5,054 bases of DNA from Xanthobacteraceae bacterium (GCA_030039655.1 JASHVC010000389.1:1-5054), one strand, 5' to 3'; shown: positions 1 through 5,054, counted from the stretch's first letter. Translations and numbers: made by a program. Notes: generated by a model not told the origin, from the sequence alone.

Positions 1-300
1 CCAGCGAACATTGAAAATGTGCGGAGTTACCCAGTAACCGTCTTCAACCGCAGAGCGCGCGATCGATACCGCCAATCCATCGTCGCCATGGAAGCTGTGA
101 AGCCAGAGGAGTGGCAAGGTAACGGCCGCCCAGACTGTCGCGATAACGACGATCGGATTCCACCGTGCACATGCTACGTTCCATAACGTGACGATGTCCT
201 GCGCCGCGGTGGATGCGCGCTCGACCAGCAAACCGGTCGTCTGCAGCGTGCGCGAGTCGTTTCCCGTGCTGCGGACATTGCCGGTCTCGATAGTCGCCAT
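1..300 (-). CDS. ArnT-like family-39 glycosyltransferase, N-terminal part (runs off left edge)
   Basis: The minus strand is open from an ATG at 300-298 to base 1, giving exactly 100 residues with no stop, so the rest of the gene lies left of the window. A soluble N-terminus of about 45 residues is followed by a hydrophobic segment (about residues 49-67, rich in V, I, A, W, L). Next comes an Asp pair in the context FHGDDGLAVSIAR (70-82), then EDGYWVTPHIFNVRW (86-100). This order, a first membrane helix followed by an acidic D-D/E motif in a periplasmic loop and then a 'W-x-TP' segment, is typical of lipid-linked-sugar transferases of the ArnT/PMT type. Those enzymes move a sugar from a polyprenyl-phosphate carrier onto lipid A, protein or another envelope acceptor. 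The acceptor cannot be told from this part. The bases before the ATG (GAGCGAGAC) offer only a weak ribosome binding site. The fold class is fairly sure; the substrate is unknown. Confidence 0.8.
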   Translation of the reverse strand, partial: MATIETGNVRSTGNDSRTLQTTGLLVERASTAAQDIVTLWNVACARWNPIVVIATVWAAVTLPLLWLHSFHGDDGLAVSIARSAVEDGYWVTPHIFNVRW

Positions 301-428
301 GTCTCGCTCACGTTTGACACGTGCCCCAGTCTTGTGTGCCGGACAGCCGCAGCTGAGCCGGTCTTAAATATCGTGGGGGATCTTCGCCCGAATGCGGGTT
401 TCAGGAATGGCTGGAACCGAACGCAGCA

Positions 429-442
429 GGGACTTCAGTCCC
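429..442. repeat. Perfect 14-base palindrome
   Basis: GGGACTTCAGTCCC reads the same on both strands. As RNA it would form a five-pair stem with a TTCA loop; as DNA it could be an operator half-site pair. It lies 129 bases upstream of the glycosyltransferase start. Short GC-ended palindromes like this also occur as dispersed repetitive extragenic elements, which cannot be tested inside one window. Confidence 0.4.
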
Positions 443-523
443 AACCAAGCTTATTCTGCATACGGCTCGACAATGGTTGCCGAATTGCAACACACGCGTA
501 TTCTTCCACCATGGCTCGGCGCC

Positions 524-532
524 TTATCCACA
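524..532 (+). promoter_or_regulatory. Single perfect DnaA-box match
   Basis: TTATCCACA matches the classical strong DnaA-box consensus exactly. It stands alone: there is no second box and no AT-rich unwinding region nearby, so an origin is not supported. A lone box could titrate DnaA or regulate a promoter, or could be chance; a given 9-mer is expected roughly 0.04 times in both strands of 5 kb. Confidence 0.3.
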
Positions 533-703
533 GAATCTCATGGTTTGTGCAGCACAGCGGCGGCCGTCGTAACGCCGACGTCGCTTGTGCCCCGATCGCG
601 TCAAATTTTATGCCCTGCTGAGAATGGCTGCGTTGCCGCATCGCGGTGACGGGTGAGAACCGCATTGCCGTCGGTTCTGCACGTTCCGTGCGCGACACGA
701 CCT

Positions 704-724
704 GAAAAAGCGATCTAACCGCTC
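704..724 (-). terminator. Weak intrinsic terminator after the 744-1496 gene
   Basis: Read on the minus strand, AGCGG and TCGCT form a five-pair stem (one G-T) around the loop TTAGA and are followed directly by more T residues, giving a run of five. It starts about 20 bases after the stop codon of the minus-strand gene at 744-1496, which is a sensible place for its transcript to end. The stem is short, so termination may be partial. Confidence 0.4.
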
Positions 725-743
725 GCCTCGACGCCGCCGCGCG

Positions 744-1496
744 TCAGCGTCGTGGCCGCGGGGCGACCGCCGCGGCCGGCCGTGACATCACCGTCGGAAA
801 CGACGGCGCAGGTTGGTGCCACTGGAAACCGCCGTGCGGCGCGCCCGCCCACCTATTTCCCGACTCTGAAAAGTTGTGCTCAGCAGGTTGATGCCATCGG
901 TAATCACGAAATGGCACGGCGAAGCCCGACACAACGTGGTTGAAGAATCCGGGATTGCCTCCGTTGACCGTGTTGCTCTCCCTAAGCGACAAGCCTCCCC
1001 CAGAGATAGGAGCACCGCTCGCCGAGCCGCCGCTGAAAGCATATCCGGCATCAGACGGACCCAGGATCTGTTGCTCGAAAGCAGCCGCATGTCCGCGAGC
1101 GGCGGTGAACAGATCATAGAGAGCGTCATGGGACCAAACGAGGAAAACAAGAGCGGCTAGAGCCGGAACGGCAAACGCGATCCTGGTGCCGAGTTGTTTG
1201 TAAAGACTGAAGGCCGCAGGCTGTCCCTGAGCTTCATTTTCAAATCCGCTCTGCCCCAAACTGCGAAGCCCAGGGGCAGTAGCAAATTCCGTGTTTCCAG
1301 CGTCTAATAAGCTCCGAACCTTGTCGGCAACAATGAATGCAGCGCCCGCGACCAGCGCGCCGATGAGAAGCGAAAAAAGCAGGTTACTCACACCAAAAGT
1401 CTCGCACTCAAGCCGTAAGAGCTTTCTTTGCGGCCCACCGCTATTGAGGACCACTGCCAGGAGCAGTGCCGCCAGATAACCGCGGAAAAGTTGCAA
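744..1496 (-). CDS. Putative two-helix membrane protein of unknown function
   Basis: I do not recognise the family. The longest reading is 250 residues from a TTG at 1496-1494; the only in-frame codon between it and the upstream stop that could also initiate is a CTG. A GTG at 1391-1389 (residue 36) is an attractive alternative: it puts MSNLLFSLLIGAL at the N-terminus, as a signal anchor, and gives 215 residues. Hydrophobic segments are at about 37-57 and 105-121. The second is followed by an acidic/aromatic stretch, a Gly/Ser-rich linker (about 151-182), and a tail with the pentapeptide WHQPA twice (201-205 and 226-230). The two copies differ only at two synonymous third positions, which mildly supports this frame. 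The C-terminus is Pro/Arg/Ala-rich. Codons such as TTA are used more than in the cyclase gene, hinting at a fast-evolving or acquired gene. The neighbours do not suggest a role. It could be an inner-membrane protein with a periplasmic tail, or a decaying gene. Confidence 0.5.
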   Translation of the reverse strand: MQLFRGYLAALLLAVVLNSGGPQRKLLRLECETFGVSNLLFSLLIGALVAGAAFIVADKVRSLLDAGNTEFATAPGLRSLGQSGFENEAQGQPAAFSLYKQLGTRIAFAVPALAALVFLVWSHDALYDLFTAARGHAAAFEQQILGPSDAGYAFSGGSASGAPISGGGLSLRESNTVNGGNPGFFNHVVSGFAVPFRDYRWHQPAEHNFSESGNRWAGAPHGGFQWHQPAPSFPTVMSRPAAAVAPRPRR

Positions 1497-1692
1497 CAGG
1501 GTTTAATCAATCCGAGAAAGATAGCCCCATTGACGATCAGCCTGGAAACGACAGCCACGCGACGTGTGCAGCAGCAGCAGCAACAATGCGGCATTCTGTG
1601 CATTCAGTAAATTTGTAAGCCCGATCGAATCAAGTTGTCGCAATCATTTCTTAAATTCGCTGGCCCAATAAGGCATCTGCGTTGGGCTTGCC
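1497..1692. promoter_or_regulatory. Divergent intergenic region with a short CAG/CAA tract
   Basis: This spacer separates the minus-strand membrane protein from the plus-strand cyclase and must carry both leaders; it is about 300 bases if the membrane protein starts at the GTG at 1391. I could not identify a well-spaced sigma-70 pair. AT-rich patches at 1600-1615 and 1641-1658 are the best places for a promoter of the cyclase. A tract of four CAG and two CAA units lies at 1569-1586. No purine-rich ribosome binding site sits at normal distance from the cyclase ATG; the nearest AAGG is about 20 bases upstream. Confidence 0.35.
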
Positions 1693-2631
1693 ATGCGTAT
1701 TGCGCTCGCTGATCCTAGTCGCGCCGTGCAGAAGGCCATGACCGAGATGATCGGTCAGGGCGAACACAAGGTGTTTGCGTTCGGCGAAGGCCGAGCGGCG
1801 CTCAATTGTGTTTCCACCGACGTCAATATTCGCGCCCTGTTGACCAGCGTTCAGCTGAAGGACATGTCCGCGATCGAACTGTGCGTCGCGGCGCGCAGGC
1901 TCGTAGGCTCGTGGCGGCCTCTCTTTATCGGCGTCATGTCCTCGACAAGCGACTATGACTTGGCGGTGCAAGCACTCGACAGCGGTGCCGACGATTACAT
2001 CCGCGAACCGCCACTCGCGGAGGAGCTTCGCGCCCGATTGCGCGCAGCGGATCGCCTCACCGCCCTGCAAAGTCAATTGATCAGGCTTGCCACGACTGAT
2101 CCTTTAACCGGCCTGTTCAACCGTGGCGCCTTTTTCGATAACGCGACCACGGCGTGCCGCGCGGCCGAAACCGGCAAACCGCTTTCGGCGATCATCTTCG
2201 ATATTGATCATCTCAAGCACGTCAACGACACCCACGGCCATGAGGCCGGCGATGTCGTGCTCGCCGCCGTCGGCAAGGTCGTGACGACGGCCGGCACGAT
2301 GATTGCGGGCAGACTCGGCGGTGAGGAATTCGTCCTGCTTGAGCAGTGCGCCCTCGACGACGCGATCGATCATGCCGAGGAGCTGCGGCACGCGATCAAC
2401 AATCTACGTTTTCCGGATTTGGGTATCTCCGGCGTGACGTGCAGCTCTGGTGTTGCCGAGTGGGAGAAGGGCGACACCATAGATGCGCTGTTACGGCGTG
2501 CCGACATAGCCATGTATCACGCCAAGACTCAGGGCCGGGATCGCATCGTCGCTGCGGATACCTATCTGCACGCGCCGGCACACGAAAAGTGGCGCGGCAA
2601 TATCCGCACGACGAAGACCAGGACCGGCTGA
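1693..2631 (+). CDS. Diguanylate cyclase with degenerate receiver (REC-GGDEF)
   Basis: This 312-residue protein is built like PleD-type regulators with one receiver (about 1-120) and one GGDEF domain (about 130-288). It should make cyclic di-GMP from two GTP in the cytoplasm. The cyclase part looks intact: DPLTGLFNR (136-144), metal-binding D170 in FDIDHLK, VND (177-179), GD (186-187), and the signature GGEEF at 209-213. The RxxD inhibitory site, expected six residues before GGEEF, is absent (A200 and M203 instead). The receiver is abnormal. One acidic residue of the pocket remains (D7, followed by Pro), the phospho-accepting Asp is Ser52, the switch Thr/Ser is Ser83, and the conserved Lys is Glu105 in the DYIREPP loop. 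Phosphorylation is therefore unlikely, and activation may be by dimer contacts or ligand. ATG 1693 is the only ATG after the upstream in-frame stop at 1669. The gene stands alone on its strand. Confidence 0.93.
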   Translation: MRIALADPSRAVQKAMTEMIGQGEHKVFAFGEGRAALNCVSTDVNIRALLTSVQLKDMSAIELCVAARRLVGSWRPLFIGVMSSTSDYDLAVQALDSGADDYIREPPLAEELRARLRAADRLTALQSQLIRLATTDPLTGLFNRGAFFDNATTACRAAETGKPLSAIIFDIDHLKHVNDTHGHEAGDVVLAAVGKVVTTAGTMIAGRLGGEEFVLLEQCALDDAIDHAEELRHAINNLRFPDLGISGVTCSSGVAEWEKGDTIDALLRRADIAMYHAKTQGRDRIVAADTYLHAPAHEKWRGNIRTTKTRTG

Positions 2632-2819
2632 ATCTCATTCTCGGCGGCGAGACCACGATCGGGATGCCGATGCTTCCGGCCCGTCAGCCGATGCCGCTCA
2701 TGCCCCGATAACGGACCTCAGATCGACCCTGTTGAATTGACGCGATGTGCCAAGTCCGGACCTGAGCAAGTGCAGAAAACCGGATGGTGCTTTTACGGAG
2801 GCGCCGCTGAGGTGACCTC
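2632..2819. other. Convergent spacer between the cyclase and the small membrane protein
   Basis: Two genes point toward each other here. Distant arms ATCGGG (2658-2663) and CCCGAT (2704-2709) could enclose a long stem-loop after the cyclase, and GAGGTGACCTC (2809-2819) is a perfect 11-base palindrome ending at the stop codon of the minus-strand gene. No hairpin is followed by a T-run, so no clear intrinsic terminator is claimed. One plus-strand frame stays open to the TAA at 2709-2711 and is discussed as a possible frameshifted cyclase tail. Confidence 0.4.
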
Positions 2820-2972
2820 TCACCGCATAAGCGTATAAAACCCCGCCGCGATCAACATGGCGAAGATCACGAGTGCAATGATCCGAACGGCTAGAGCTGT
2901 CCGGCTTCCCATCTGAAGCCACTGACGGCGTCGGGAAAGCGCGCGGAACTCATCGTTAATGCTTTTGGTCAT
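2820..2972 (-). CDS. Small single-span membrane protein (50 residues)
   Basis: ATG at 2972-2970 to TGA at 2822-2820 encodes 50 residues. The first 24 are polar and basic (MTKSINDEFRALSRRRQWLQ, then MGSR). They are followed by one clear hydrophobic helix at about 25-48, containing VRIIALVIFAMLIAAGF, and a short end, YTLMR. The basic N-terminal half beside a single C-terminal helix predicts an inner-membrane anchor with the N-terminus in the cytoplasm, similar to a tail-anchored protein. I do not recognise the family and assign no function. It lies 112 bases after the AraC-type gene on the same strand, so it could be read from that transcript or from its own promoter. No good ribosome binding site is seen; a five-codon mini-frame (2986-2969) overlaps its start as ATGA, which could allow coupled translation. 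The clean charge/hydrophobic pattern makes a real gene more likely than chance. Confidence 0.65.
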   Translation of the reverse strand: MTKSINDEFRALSRRRQWLQMGSRTALAVRIIALVIFAMLIAAGFYTLMR

Positions 2973-3048
2973 GGCTGTAATGGCATATTCCAATCAAATG
3001 ACGTAGCGCGTTTACGAATTTTTGGTTCGCGGCGTCTTGTCGTTTTTT

Positions 3049-3061
3049 GCCAAAGATTGGC
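3049..3061. repeat. Short dyad GCCAA-AGA-TTGGC after the AraC-type gene
   Basis: A perfect five-base inverted repeat with a three-base centre lies 24 bases past the stop codon of the minus-strand regulator. On the minus strand the stem is followed by A residues rather than T, so it is not a standard terminator in that direction; on the plus strand it is followed by TATTTG. It may be a weak stop signal, an mRNA-end stabiliser, or a binding site for the small gene beyond it. Confidence 0.25.
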
Positions 3062-3084
3062 TATTTGTCGCCAACGGGCGTTCG

Positions 3085-4188
3085 CTAAGCCTCTGACAGA
3101 ACGAGGCCAGCCGGTCTTTGTTGAGCTCGCGCAGCGCTTGGGGCCATTCCAGTCCAACGGTGAAACGCATGCGTGAATGCGCCGATTTCCGTATAGCCGA
3201 GGAGCCAAGCGATTTGGGAGATCGCCAACGTGCGATCAGCAAGATAACGATCGGCAAGCGCTGTGCGCGTTCCCGCTAATATTCCGGCAAAGGAGGAGCC
3301 CTCGGCGGCCAATCGGCGGGCCAGCGTCCGCGGGCTCATGCCGAGCTTTGCAGCCACGAGATTGTGACGTGCCTGCCCATGGGGCAGAAGGGCGGCGATC
3401 GCATTCTCCACCCGCAACTTCAGCGGACTCGGCTTCGTGGCCCTCCGGGCGAGCGCCTCTTCGCAACTTTTAACGCAGACGCGATGCAAATGCGGGTCGG
3501 CCGATACGATCGGCAGGCCCCAGCTTGCTATAGGAAACTCGATCTGGTCGCTACCCGCGGCGTCCTCGATGTTGCTGTCTAGCAATTTCTCCAACTTGGC
3601 TTTGTCGCCGCCAATTCGGTGCATCACTCGCGCCGAGGTGGGTTTGAGCGGGCGGTTGGTCAAGTGTCGGCATACCCGGATCAGCAAGACGATTATTGCG
3701 CCGATCTGATGGACGTCGGTGTGCCGGGCCACGCCGGCGTATACGAGCCGAACGCGAACGGATTTTCCCTTGGTGACTTTGAACCGCACTCCGTCATTTT
3801 GAATCTTAACGTAGCGTTCCAGCCGGCTTAAAGAGTTGCCAAGAGTATCGGCCGATGCGGCCACGTAATACAGTAAGCCTATCTCCCGAAAGTCGAAATT
3901 GGCGCCGAGATTGAACCCGAGAAGTTCGTCGCCTAGCGCTTTAGCGATAAGATCGACAAACTTTATTTGATTGGCGACACCAATCGTCGCGCTCGGGTCT
4001 TCAATCAGTTCGGTGGTTAGCCCGGCTGACTTGATCAGCGGTTCGGTGTCGATACCGTGGCGTTTGGCATGCAGGTAAGCGACGCGCGCGAGCAGGCCGC
4101 CACACTGTCGTGACAATCTACCTTGGTTTTGTGCGGATCTGGCCACCGAGCCCCCATACGGCTTCCGCTCCCACCTTGTCCTTAGCAT
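3085..4188 (-). CDS. AraC-family transcriptional regulator with arabinose-binding-like domain
   Basis: The 367-residue protein has the layout of the OruR-like branch of AraC regulators: an N-terminal ligand-binding domain (about 32-225) and a C-terminal double helix-turn-helix (about 258-355). The linker LKLRVENAIAALLPHGQ (256-272) leads into the first helix-turn-helix, VAAKLGMSPRTLARRLAAEG (278-297). The second is carried by LAISQIAWLLGYTEIGAF (321-338) and ends in the family hallmark HAFHRWTGMAPSAAR (340-354). Such proteins bind direct repeats upstream of a target operon in response to a small molecule; the ligand here is unknown. The start is uncertain: ATG 4188 lacks a ribosome binding site, GTG 4146 (353 residues) follows a G-run, and TTG 4116 (343 residues) follows AAGG; the shorter forms fit the usual length. 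No target operon is adjacent. The inverted repeat at 4251-4276 could be an autoregulatory site. The domain assignment is firm. Confidence 0.92.
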   Translation of the reverse strand: MLRTRWERKPYGGSVARSAQNQGRLSRQCGGLLARVAYLHAKRHGIDTEPLIKSAGLTTELIEDPSATIGVANQIKFVDLIAKALGDELLGFNLGANFDFREIGLLYYVAASADTLGNSLSRLERYVKIQNDGVRFKVTKGKSVRVRLVYAGVARHTDVHQIGAIIVLLIRVCRHLTNRPLKPTSARVMHRIGGDKAKLEKLLDSNIEDAAGSDQIEFPIASWGLPIVSADPHLHRVCVKSCEEALARRATKPSPLKLRVENAIAALLPHGQARHNLVAAKLGMSPRTLARRLAAEGSSFAGILAGTRTALADRYLADRTLAISQIAWLLGYTEIGAFTHAFHRWTGMAPSAARAQQRPAGLVLSEA

Positions 4189-4250
4189 TTTGCAGGCCAG
4201 CCGGAAACAGAACGAATTTTACTGGAGCAATTCGAAGCCGGTGATGCTCG

Positions 4251-4276
4251 TTTTGCGAAGCAGTTTTTCGTCAAAA
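4251..4276. promoter_or_regulatory. Imperfect inverted repeat upstream of the AraC-type gene
   Basis: The left arm TTTTGCGAA (4251-4259) pairs with TTCG (4267-4270) plus CAAAA (4272-4276): nine pairs with one unpaired T at 4271 and a seven-base loop. It lies 63 bases before the ATG of the minus-strand regulator. It could be an operator for self-regulation or a hairpin in the mRNA leader. No promoter elements with good spacing flank it, so the role is inferred only from position. Confidence 0.4.
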
Positions 4277-4480
4277 GGCGAAGTGGCGGCACACTAATCG
4301 GATGTCGGCTTTCCTTCTGATCGCGACCGGCAAACGGACGCGGCTCAGTTTCGATTTATGCCAATTGCGAACGTGTAAGACGGAGTGAGCCGCGCGACAG
4401 ACGTCCAACGAAGGTGTTCGCTGCCACAATTCAAAAATGTGTGCACTCTCCGCGCCTTAGTCGAGAAAAGTGCGATTCAA

Positions 4481-4499
4481 ACAGGTGTGCCACACTTGT
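4481..4499. promoter_or_regulatory. Operator-like 19-base dyad
   Basis: ACAGGTGTGCCACACTTGT is symmetric about the C at 4490 with eight of nine arm positions complementary (only 4484/4496 fail). The tight centre GTGTG-C-CACAC and the length are typical of binding sites for dimeric helix-turn-helix repressors. It does not match the FNR/FixK (TTGAT-N4-ATCAA) or Crp (TGTGA-N6-TCACA) consensus. No gene is firmly placed next to it, so its target is unknown. Confidence 0.35.
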
Positions 4500-4610
4500 G
4501 GCGCCTCGGCATCAAACACAGCGCGGAAGAAAACTCTCGCCGGATCAGGGCGATGCGACTCGCTTGCCGGAATTTCTTGATCGTGCGCCGTGCGGCGAAC
4601 TAAAAGAATC

Positions 4611-5054
4611 TACTCGCTCATCGAAGGACGCCTTTCGCGAAGGTATTCCGGAAAGCGGAGCGAGTGCGGTGCCCGCGGGCGGGAGGATACGGTCCGCTCT
4701 CGGGCGGCTTGGGCATCATCCTGCCGGCACTATGACCGGCGCGCGAGGTGCTTCGCTGGACTGGGACAGGTTGGCGCGGGTAACGCCCGTGGAAAAGCTT
4801 GCGATCTTCGCCCCGGTTGGCGGTCCATAGGATCGTGGGCTCCGGCCGAGTCCCAGGAAGCATGGCCTGACGCTGAGCCTTGGGCGACGAAAGTCCCCTT
4901 GGCGAGAGCCGCAGTGGGACGCCGAAAGGCGTGCGCGCTTTGCAAGGCGCGCGCCGCAACGCGAGTTGCGGAGGTTTTCGGACTTAGCGCCTTCTGGCGT
5001 TCCGCTTCCTTTTGCTTCAGCGGCGAAGGGAACAAGAGAGAGCCCCGCTCGATC
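4611..5054. other. Hairpin-rich region at right edge, no recognised gene
   Basis: This GC-rich stretch is full of inverted repeats: ACTCGCTC/GAGCGAGT (4612-4619/4658-4665), the palindrome GCCCGCGGGC (4671-4680), GCCGG/CCGGC (4723-4727/4736-4740), CGGG/CCCG (4777-4780/4786-4789), a seven-pair stem with one bulge (4836-4855), and a bulged stem closed by a GAAA loop (4882-4898), then the tight cluster listed separately. Two plus-strand frames are long but unconvincing: one ends at the TAG at 4828-4830 with a protein-like tail (LDWDRLARVTPVEKLAIF), the other is open from a GTG at 4590 past the window edge (155 codons, rich in Arg, Cys, Trp). Neither shows a domain. It resembles a dispersed intergenic element or a structured RNA gene more than a protein gene. 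Confidence 0.4.
4919..5023. repeat. Tandem cluster of five adjacent hairpins
   Basis: Five stem-loops follow one another almost without gaps. They are ACGCC-GAAA-GGCGT (4919-4932); GCGCGC with an eight-base loop and GCGCGC (4933-4952); CCGCAAC-GCGA-GTTGCGG (4954-4971); AGCGCC-TTCT-GGCGTT with one G-T pair (4986-5001); and CCGCT with a twelve-base loop and AGCGG (5002-5023). Two loops are of the stable GNRA type. All stems except that with the G-T pair are perfect, and they fold equally well on either strand apart from the loop class, which favours the plus strand as the RNA sense. This could be a structured RNA, a palindromic repeat cluster, or a multi-stem transcription barrier. I cannot match it to a known RNA family. 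Confidence 0.5.

Larger units (their letters stand above)
301..743. other. Gene-free spacer with dyads and a DnaA-box 9-mer
   Basis: No convincing gene lies here. The open frames on both strands are short, rich in Arg, Cys and Ser, and overlap one another without domain-like patterns. It should contain the promoter of the minus-strand glycosyltransferase, but no clear -35/-10 pair is visible. Small structured elements are present: a perfect 14-base palindrome at 429-442, an inverted repeat GTTGC/GCAAC at 476-480/487-491, a perfect 11-base palindrome TGTGCAGCACA at 546-556, and TTATCCACA at 524-532. The terminator-like hairpin for the gene on the right is at 704-724. Confidence 0.6.
4189..4610. 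other. Leader of the AraC-type gene and gene-free spacer
   Basis: No gene is convincing here. It holds two operator-like dyads, at 4251-4276 and 4481-4499. A GTG-started frame on the plus strand (4385-4603, 72 residues, contains LRALVEKSAIQTGVPHLWRL) has a less skewed composition than other chance frames, but has no recognisable domain and no clear ribosome binding site, so it is not called. The composition is less GC-rich than the stretch to its right. Confidence 0.45.

Noticed and set aside
524..532. Replication origin
   Set aside because: One DnaA box only, with no cluster, no AT-rich unwinding region and no origin-linked genes.
334..698. Three overlapping frames of 85-95 residues
   Set aside because: They overlap one another on both strands, with no domain, membrane segment or ribosome binding site.
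1569..1586. CAG/CAA trinucleotide tract as a phase-variation repeat
   Set aside because: Only six units, in units of three that would not shift a frame, and outside any supported gene.
1651..2076. 141-residue minus-strand frame
   Set aside because: It is wholly antisense to the receiver half of the cyclase, whose plus-strand frame has clear domains; no motif of its own.
2346..2656. Frames on both strands over the end of the cyclase
   Set aside because: They overlap the GGDEF domain out of frame. Only the tail beyond 2600 is kept, as a possible frameshift finding.
2698..2922. 74-residue minus-strand frame
   Set aside because: It overlaps the 50-residue membrane protein in another frame and lacks any hydrophobic or domain pattern.
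2969..3257. Minus-strand frames crossing the end of the AraC-type gene
   Set aside because: They are shifted readings of the second helix-turn-helix, with Arg/Lys-rich, patternless products.
3177..3831. Several plus-strand and minus-strand frames inside the AraC-type gene
   Set aside because: All are shadows of a well-supported regulator gene.
4836..5023. RNase P RNA, tmRNA, SRP RNA or group II intron
   Set aside because: Short stretches such as GACGAAAGTCCCC recall RNase P, but the conserved cores and domain V-type signatures of these RNAs are not present.
1..5054. Mobile element, CRISPR array or defence system
   Set aside because: No transposase or integrase, no regularly spaced direct repeats, and no nuclease, helicase or toxin motif was seen on either strand.

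Overview
The window looks like chromosomal DNA from an alphaproteobacterium, most likely Bradyrhizobium or a close relative (Rhodopseudomonas, Nitrobacter). The reasons are the moderately high GC content, the style of the diguanylate cyclase and of the AraC-type regulator, and loosely packed genes with long spacers. The genus is inferred from general familiarity with these families, not from a search.

Layout, left to right. (1) 1-300, minus strand: the first 100 residues of an ArnT-like family-39 glycosyltransferase that runs off the left edge. (2) 301-743: no convincing gene; several perfect dyads and one perfect DnaA-box 9-mer. (3) 744-1496, minus: a probable two-helix membrane protein of unknown function with a Gly/Ser-rich, aromatic-rich tail, followed by a weak intrinsic terminator. 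(4) 1693-2631, plus: a REC-GGDEF diguanylate cyclase whose receiver has lost the phospho-accepting Asp and the conserved Lys, and whose GGEEF domain lacks the RxxD inhibitory site. (5) 2820-2972, minus: a 50-residue single-span membrane protein. (6) 3085-4188, minus: an AraC-family regulator with an N-terminal arabinose-binding-like domain. (7) 4189-5054: no recognisable gene. Two operator-like dyads lie upstream of the AraC gene, and from about 4611 to 5023 there is a dense run of hairpins, five of them nearly back to back, overlapping frames that stay open.

There is no clear operon. The cyclase is divergent from the two genes on its left and convergent with the two on its right. Plausible shared themes are envelope or surface modification (glycosyltransferase, membrane proteins) and c-di-GMP signalling, but the sequence does not link them into one pathway. 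I see no tRNA, rRNA, CRISPR array, transposase, or recognisable defence or biosynthetic cluster. The features most worth following up are the hairpin cluster at the right edge, the degenerate receiver of the cyclase, and the small membrane protein.
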